Assembly: GCF_000004195.4 (NCBI RefSeq)
Contig: NC_030677.2
Location: forward strand, 97,182,829 to 97,246,828
Direction: 5' to 3'
Length of the DNA: 64,000 nucleotides
DNA from: Xenopus tropicalis
Lineage: Eukaryota > Chordata > Amphibia > Anura > Pipidae
The position numbers and the translations under genes are program-made. Shown one piece after another: positions 58,302-64,000 of the stretch. The notes under the pieces are model-generated. The model was not told the origin of the DNA. It was given only the letters and a program-made list of their open reading frames with translations, and did no database searches. Position 1 is the stretch's first letter. Each line of letters opens with the position of its first letter.

Positions 58302-58798
58302 TTACATAGTTACATAGTTACATAGTTACATAGGGTTGAAAAAAGACCTGTGTCCATCAAGTTCAACCCATCCAAGTAAACCCAGCACACCTAACCCACA
58401 CCTACCAATCTATACTCACATACATAAACTATAAATACAACCACTAGTACTAACTGTAGATATTAGTATCACAATAGCCTTGGATATTCTGATTGATCAA
58501 GAACTCATCCAGGCCCCTCTTAAAGGCATTAACAGAATCTGCCATTACCACATCACTAGGAAGGGCATTCCATAACCTCACTGCCCTCACCGTGAAAAAC
58601 CACCTACGCTGCTTCAAATGGAAGCTCCGTTCCTCTAATCTAAAGGGGTGACCTCTGGTGCGTTGATTGTTTTTATGGGAAAAAAGAACATCCCCCAACT
58701 GCCTATAATCCCCTCTAATGTACTTGTACAGAGTAATCATGTCCCCTCGCAAGCGCCTCTTTTCCAGAGAAAACAACCCCAACCTCGACAGTCTAACC
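58302..58798 (-). mobile_element. 5'-truncated LINE inserted in the minisatellite
   Basis: The 3' tail, read on the plus strand, is four TTACATAG units (58302-58333) followed by GGGTTGAAAAAAGACCTGTG. The body encodes the end of a reverse transcriptase on the minus strand. Minisatellite units continue on both sides; only a TG appears duplicated at the junctions. It belongs to the same broad family as 41502-42197 but a different subfamily. Confidence 0.88.
58450..58797 (-). pseudogene. LINE reverse transcriptase C-terminus, frame intact but truncated
   Basis: The minus frame reads VRLSRLGLFSLEKRRLRGD, then LYKYIRGDYRQLGD, TRGHPFRLEERSFHLKQRR, FFTVRAVRLWNALPSDVV and FKRGLDEFL. These are the conserved C-terminal blocks of CR1/jockey-like LINE polymerases, including the WN.LP motif lost in the 41.5-kb copy. 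No internal stop over about 115 codons suggests a fairly young insertion. The N-terminal endonuclease and catalytic RT domains are absent, so it is inactive. Confidence 0.88.
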
Positions 58799-59029
58799 TG
58801 TGAGTGGATAGATAGGTCAGTATAGGTCTGTATGTGAGTGTATAGATAGGTCAGTATGGGTCTGTATGTGAGTGGATAGATAGGTCAGTATGGGTCTGTA
58901 TGTGAGTGTATAGATAGGTCAGTATGGGTCTGTATGTGAGTGTATAGATAGGTCAGTATGGGTCTGTATGTGAGTGGATAGATAGGTCAGTATGGGTTTA
59001 TGTATGTGATTATATAGATAGGTCAGTAT
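58799..59029. repeat. 34-bp minisatellite, right block (~7 copies)
   Basis: Same unit as 57139-58301, with a GTGGATAG variant in several copies. It ends GATAGGTCAGTATTTTTATAG. Confidence 0.95.
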
Positions 59030-59617
59030 TTTTATAGGGAATGTGTTGACCGGACTTCCTTAACCACAAAAGCAATAAGTATGTGTAAAGCTAGAAATGT
59101 AAACATACAGCCAGTGAAATTGCTTTAAACTGCTTCTGTTGGCAGTTTAAACTTTAAGATTACCCCAATAATGCTTACTAAGCCAATGTGTTGCATTTTG
59201 TTTGCTTCTATTCCTTCATTTTAAGGAACTGGTTTAAGAGATTTGTGACTGAGGTTAACTAACCTATTCATTACACATTGCATATTACTTTATACATAGT
59301 AAAATGAAAGCATAATGATTGAAGATCTTGTTGACTAATGCTTATTTCAGGAAATAAATATCATTAGTCCTTACAAAAGATGGATATTTATTTACACAGT
59401 ATGTGGCAGGTACTGGAGTGAGACTACTGCTAAAGCAGTATTTACAAAGCAGTAGTTGGGCAAAAAATAATTAAGATATAATTCAAATGTATTTCAAATA
59501 TTTAATTACGTATCAGGATTAGTAAGTTGGTTACTATATCATAGATACAGAATATTTTAAAACAGCAAATGAAGATATAGACCATTTTGGCCTATTATTA
59601 TATTATCATCTATTGTC
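59030..59617. other. Unique sequence, no gene seen
   Basis: Nothing recognised. Confidence 0.5.
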
Positions 59618-59684
59618 CAGTGCTGTGCAATATGTTGGCACTTTATAAATACATGTTAATAATAATAATAATAATAATGAATAA
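59618..59684 (+). repeat. Repeat tail with (AAT)n
   Basis: CAGTGCTGTGCAATATGTTG followed by GCACTTTATAAATACATG and an AAT run (59656-59680) is a common 3' tail of vertebrate interspersed repeats. Confidence 0.6.
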
Positions 59685-60012
59685 TCAATACCGTATACTT
59701 ATAAACATCTATGCATGCATCAAACATATTCAAGCTGTTAAACATATCTAGATTAACATAAAAATGCATTTAGCTTAGTGTCGCAAGGATCACAAGGCAA
59801 GATCACTTGACAATTCCCAATTGACTTGTAAATTTATACGCACACCATACAGATCATACATGGAATACATGGACACTCTAACGGAACCTTATTGTAGATA
59901 AAGGCATAAGGATAATGATTTAGATAGCATGGCAGAATAGTCTTCACTTTGGTGCAGAGTACTATGGTTTTGCATAAAAAACATAGTCAAGGTATTTTAA
60001 TTAAAAGGAAAG
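59685..60012. other. Unique sequence, no gene seen
   Basis: Nothing recognised. Confidence 0.5.
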
Positions 60013-60021
60013 TATATATAT

Positions 60022-60061
<40 letters not shown>
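60013..60061. repeat. Compound (TA)n(CA)n(TA)n microsatellite
   Basis: TATATATATA, then about nine CA, then about eleven TA units. Confidence 0.92.
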
Positions 60062-61282
60062 TTGTTAGGGAAAGGCTTTACTGTTTGCACTGTGGTGGTA
60101 TTACAAATGTTCTAATGAAACACTACTTTTAGCAGCAACATACTTATAAAATAATAAAGACCTTTCCTGGTATTAGTTGCCAAGCTATCATTGTATACAA
60201 GCTATCATTGTATATTACAGTAAGTAAGAGATGGTATGTACTTCAAATGCAATCAAATTGCAATTATTTCAGCCCAGCCAATTGCATTTATTAAAAGTGT
60301 TTCTGCTGTTGCAAATGACCTGTTAAAAATTGGTTGACATAATAGCAGCAATACCATACTTGAAGCTGCATGCTTATAGCTGCATGCCATTTGAATAATT
60401 TTTAATAATAAATAATGTTTTTGTCCTATGTGGGCTCCCAGCACCCAACAGTAGTTTCTCCCAGTAGGAGACATTCTGGTGTTTGAAATAGACGTACAAT
60501 GGGGTGCTAAAGAACTAACTTTGTTGGGATCGAAGACTGCAAACTGTGCCAGTAAATATTGCATCACCCACAAAAAGAAAAATCACAGTTGGTTTCTGGC
60601 TCAACTCAATATCAATATAATACATTGATCTCACAAATAAATAAAACTTAAATCCTATATATTTTCTGGATCTGCTTGTGCACAAGAACACAGAGCTAAA
60701 GGTTGATTTATATAGAAGCACAACAACTAATGTCAGTGTCCATTTTACAAAGCCTTGTTTAATGTGGAAGAAGAGACACGGACAGGAGGATTTAAAAGGT
60801 TGCACAGAAACAATTCCTCGAATGAAGCATTTTATAAAAAAGCTAATGAAACGAAACAGTGTTTTCTGGAGAGGAGATATCCCAAAAGAATGGCTAATGA
60901 TTGAATGAGTAAAACTAATAAGATCACGAGAGAGGACATTCTTCAACCTGAGCCAAGAAAATGTACTGTGGCTGGAATGTGTTTCATACTACCTGTAAGA
61001 AAAGCATTTAAACCTGAACTGTGCAGTGGTATTGTTTTTTTAAAAACATATATTGTGGCCATGTCACATAGAAACAGTCACTTATTTGTAAAAATATGTT
61101 TAAAAATATGTTGTATTGGGTTTTATAAACTTAATCACTGGATAACAATTTATGTTTCCCAATGGAAAACAGGCCCTTTAGTTTTTAGTGGCGTTCATAC
61201 CTATAATGTATGTTTCAGAGCACCAAATTCAGCAGATAAAGTTTCAAAATCATAGGTGAAATAGGACATTACATTAATGGTG
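60062..61282. other. Unique sequence with overlapping open frames; no gene called
   Basis: 60515-60946 is open on the minus strand (143 codons, Phe/Leu/Ser-rich) and 60678-60908 and 60905-61255 are open on the plus strand (76 and 116 codons, Lys-rich). I recognise no domain in any. Mutual overlap and AT-bias composition argue for chance. No repeat recognised. Confidence 0.45.
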
Positions 61283-61420
61283 TTAAAGAGATTCTGTCAT
61301 AGGAAAACATGATTTTTACAAATGCAGCAGTTAAAATAACTGCTCTAGCAAAATCCTGCACTGAAATCCAATCTTCTTCTTCTTCTGCCTACCCCTAGTC
61401 CAAGCTATCTTGCCCTCGCC
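61283..61420 (+). mobile_element. T2-type MITE, left portion
   Basis: TTAAAGAGATTCTGTCATAG then AATGCAGCAGTTAAAATAAC and ATCCTGCACTGAAATCCA. The complement of this end type appears at 23500-23546. The right end is not recognisable. Confidence 0.55.
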
Positions 61421-61702
61421 CACCACTTGTCCCTTCACACTCCCTCCACAATCCTTAAAGATTGAAGGAGTATAATTTGGTGATTAAGATTACATTATGA
61501 AAAAGGGAACCCTAATGGTTCCTGTCTTATTCATTTAGAAGTAAGTAGATATTTATACTTCAGAATAAGTAAGCCTAAAATTGCCTTATTCCCCTCCAGT
61601 TGCACATCCAGCAATGTGTGTTAATTAATCATTAATCTGAAACAGGTTGCTTCATTTTACTTGCTTCTGCAGTGAAATCCCTTAGTCAAGTGTAATTGAC
61701 TA

Positions 61703-62390
61703 AAGCTGGCCATAAGCGCACCGATAATATCGTACGAAACCTCGTTTCGTACGATATTCGGTGCGTGTATGGGTAGTCGGCGAGTCGACCGATATCGCAG
61801 GAAGCTGCTGATATCGGTCGACTCGCCGATTGGGCCAGTTAAGCTGGCCATACACGCACCGATAATATCGTACGAAACCTCGTTTCGTATGATATTCTGT
61901 GCGTGTATGGCAAGTCGGCGAGTCGACCGATATCGCAGGAAGCTGTTGATATCGGTCGACTCGCCGATCGGGCCAGTTAAAACATTTTGATCGGGCGCCA
62001 TAGAAGGCGCCTGACCAAAATCTGCTTTCAGCGCTGAATCGGCAGAAGAAGGTAGAAATCCTATTGTTTCTACCTCCTTATCTGCCTGTTTCAGCCCTGA
62101 AGGTTAGTGGTGGATCTGACGATCTTTCATGCGACCGATGGTCGCACGAAAGATCGTCAGATCGCCACGTGTGTGGCCACCTTTTAAAGATTTTGATCGG
62201 GCGCCATAGAAGGCGCCTGACCAAGATCTGCCTTCAGCACTGAATCGGCAGAAGGAGGTTGAAATCCTATTGTTTCTACCTCCTTATCTGCCTGTTTCAG
62301 CCCTGAAGGTTAGTGGCGGATCTAACGATCTTTCGTGCGACCGATGGTCGCACAAAGATCGTCAGATCGCCATGTGTGTGGCCACCTTTA
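61703..62390. mobile_element. CpG-rich foldback element with two internal tandem duplications
   Basis: Starts AAGCTGGCCATAAGCGCACC and ends GTGTGTGGCCACCTTTA. First module: two 138-bp copies (61703-61840, 61841-61978), each holding AATATCGTACGAAAC with its complement three bases on and a CGAGTCGACCGATATC foldback. Second module: two ~200-bp copies (61985-62190, 62191-62390) with GGGCGCCATAGAAGGCGCC and GACGATCTTTCGTGCGACC-type hairpins. The open frames on both strands (61657-62001, 61769-61990) follow from the symmetry. Confidence 0.85.
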
Positions 62391-63130
62391 GGGATACAGG
62401 TAGAATCTAAGGTGGGGCTGAACATATTTCTTACTGCAATGGGCAGTGTCAACCCAAAATGTCTGGTAACCTCTGTTGTAAGCCTGTCATCTTATATATT
62501 ACTATTCATTTTAGTTTTTAGGACTTGATTGAATATGACAGGACAGAGTAGCACAGACGTCAAATGCAACTGCGAGAAAAGTCTGAATCAACAACTTTTT
62601 GCAAGGAAAATAAATAAAACATTTTTGTTCTAAATATTCAACAGGAAATTATTATGTTTACATGAACAGCTCTGTCTATTTCTTAGTTAAAAATAATTGA
62701 AAGCATGAACAACTTTTTTACTGGATACAGCAGATAAGGTTAAACAGCAACATCAAATTACAGCCCCCTGATCATACTGTTTGCACTTTTGTTGCATGAG
62801 CTAATTCCTTTATTGTATAGATGGGTAGAAATTAAACTTGCAGATGACTCGCTAGCTTTTAATTAAAAATCCAAATCACTTTTTATTAGCTTAAATCTTT
62901 TTCAATCTTTTTTTTTTCTCTGTTCATAATTTGACTATAATAATAATTTGGACTATAATTTGACTATATTCATAATTTGGAATTATTGCCATCTTACTAT
63001 TAAGTATGTAAACAATATTTGGCTGCTTATGCAAGAGAACAGTGTAACCGTAATTTTAATATGTATCTGTTTACCTAACACTTAACCCAATAGTCTCAGA
63101 GAAAATAAAAGTAATCGGATAGATACATAT
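62391..63130. other. Unique sequence, no gene seen
   Basis: A small local duplication of TAATTTGGACTATAATTTGA type occurs near 62929-62980. Nothing coding recognised. Confidence 0.5.
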
Positions 63131-63152
63131 ACAGACAGACAGACAGACAGAC

Positions 63153-63192
<40 letters not shown>
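63131..63192. repeat. (GACA)n(GATA)n microsatellite
   Basis: About five GACA units pass into about ten GATA units, then GATGG and a MITE. GATA-like sequence resumes after the MITE (63415 onward). Confidence 0.93.
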
Positions 63193-63194
63193 GG

Positions 63195-63416
63195 TAGTGA
63201 TGATCAAATTTGTCTCGTTTTGCTTCGCCGCAAAAAATTTTGAAACTGCAAGAAAAGGGTGAAAAATTAGAGAAATTTGGGTATCGCTCAACTTTATTGG
63301 CGCGGCCATGCCTTTTTTTTACACAATAACTGAAGTTTCAAAAAACAATTCACCTATGACGAAATGCGGAATTGCGTTGCAAATCCATGTTTGGTGAGAA
63401 AATTCACTCATCGCAG
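63195..63416. mobile_element. TAGTGATGAGC-family MITE inserted in a GATA tract
   Basis: Left TAGTGATGATCAAATTTG with TCGTTTTGCTTCGCCGC; right AAATCCATGTTTGGTGAG and TTCACTCATCGCA. AGATAGAT-like sequence lies on both sides, so an 8-bp duplication is likely but cannot be separated from the microsatellite. Confidence 0.8.
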
Positions 63417-64000
63417 ATAGATATAAATAGATATGACAGGGAAATGGATTAAAAGAAAAAGCCCTTTTAACTAGGTAAAAAACTAGATATTTGATTTCCT
63501 GTGAATTCCCATGGCCATTCTGTCAAAGGAAAAAGGAAAGAATGTGGAGCAAGTTTATTTCATAAATACTGTAATTTGGACTCTGGCTCACAATATAATC
63601 TGCTTAAGTATAGAAGATTATAGAAAGCTTTCCTGAATTATATAGCATCTCATCTCTTCACACAAAAAATGAATCCGCTTTAGAATATCAAGTAGTTTGT
63701 TCAGTATTAAAAAAGGTAAGAACAGAAAGATTGTGATTTCCGAACACAGTTGCTTTTATTTAGTAGATTTACTTCACTACTGAACGTGACAGCAAAGTTT
63801 TGGACCACTATTAAGAGCCCTCAGATTTGCCAACTGAATGTATTTACTTTGAATTTAGCCCTATACACTGTTATTTCCTTTCGCCACTTTTATTCTTAGT
63901 AGTGACTATAATATGAAATCAAAGCTCTTAGACATATCCATATTTATATAGCAGGCTCAAGATACAGTGCATTCTAAACATCTGTCTGCAACTCTGCCCA
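63417..64000. other. Unique sequence, no gene seen
   Basis: After a short GATA remainder the sequence is AT-rich, with no exon or repeat recognised up to the window edge. Confidence 0.5.

Noticed and set aside
57139..59029. Regular 34-bp repeats that could be mistaken for a CRISPR array
   Set aside because: Units are contiguous with no unique spacers, the context is vertebrate DNA, and units vary by point changes as a minisatellite does.
61657..62001. Repetitive 114-codon frame (minus) with a matching plus-strand frame
   Set aside because: Both come from duplicated palindromic modules of a foldback element.
1..64000. A previously undescribed multi-gene system
   Set aside because: No set of linked coding genes was found; apart from two LINE remnants, everything recognisable is non-autonomous repeat or simple sequence.

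Overview
The window looks like nuclear DNA of a clawed frog (Xenopus; X. tropicalis fits but is not proven). I base this on repeat families I recognise from Xenopus: T2-type elements with TTAAAGG ends, the TACAGGTAT...ATACCTGTA element, the TAGTGATGAGC element, the GATCCCCAACC element and CpG-rich foldback elements ending in GGGGCACATTTACTAA-type sequence. Background DNA is AT-rich and CpG-poor; most CpG-dense patches are transposon copies.

I found no convincing protein-coding exon of a host gene and no tRNA, rRNA or CRISPR array. Open frames over 60 codons are short, unrecognisable, often open on both strands, and mostly fall in repeats. The only recognisable coding remnants are two 5'-truncated LINE reverse-transcriptase C-termini (41.5-42.2 kb, plus strand; 58.3-58.8 kb, minus strand). 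The window is best read as intergenic or intronic DNA.

Layout. 0-5 kb: AT-rich DNA, foldback repeats, and an intact hAT-type MITE at 4686-5125 with a perfect 8-bp duplication. 5-11 kb: a repeat cluster with (TA)n tracts, a 500-bp near-palindrome (8550-9049) and a GC-rich stretch. 11-20 kb: T2 elements in mostly unique sequence. 20-32 kb: unique DNA with several TAGTGATGAGC and TACAGGTAT copies, one nested. 32-39.7 kb: dense T2 elements, including two near-identical inverted copies, a T2 nested in a hAT-type element, and a 101-bp segment copied 2.4 kb away into a foldback element. 39.7-49 kb: LINE 3' end, more MITEs, unique DNA. 49-57 kb: mostly unique, a perfect 90-bp tandem duplication, and a repeat carrying a 34-bp array. 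57-59 kb: a 34-bp minisatellite split by a LINE. 59-64 kb: unique DNA, an internally duplicated foldback element, and a GACA/GATA microsatellite split from its right flank by a MITE.

Nothing here amounts to a new multi-gene system. The items most worth checking are structural: the templated 101-bp insertion, the LINE-split minisatellite, microsatellite growth from a target-site duplication, and the inverted T2 pair.
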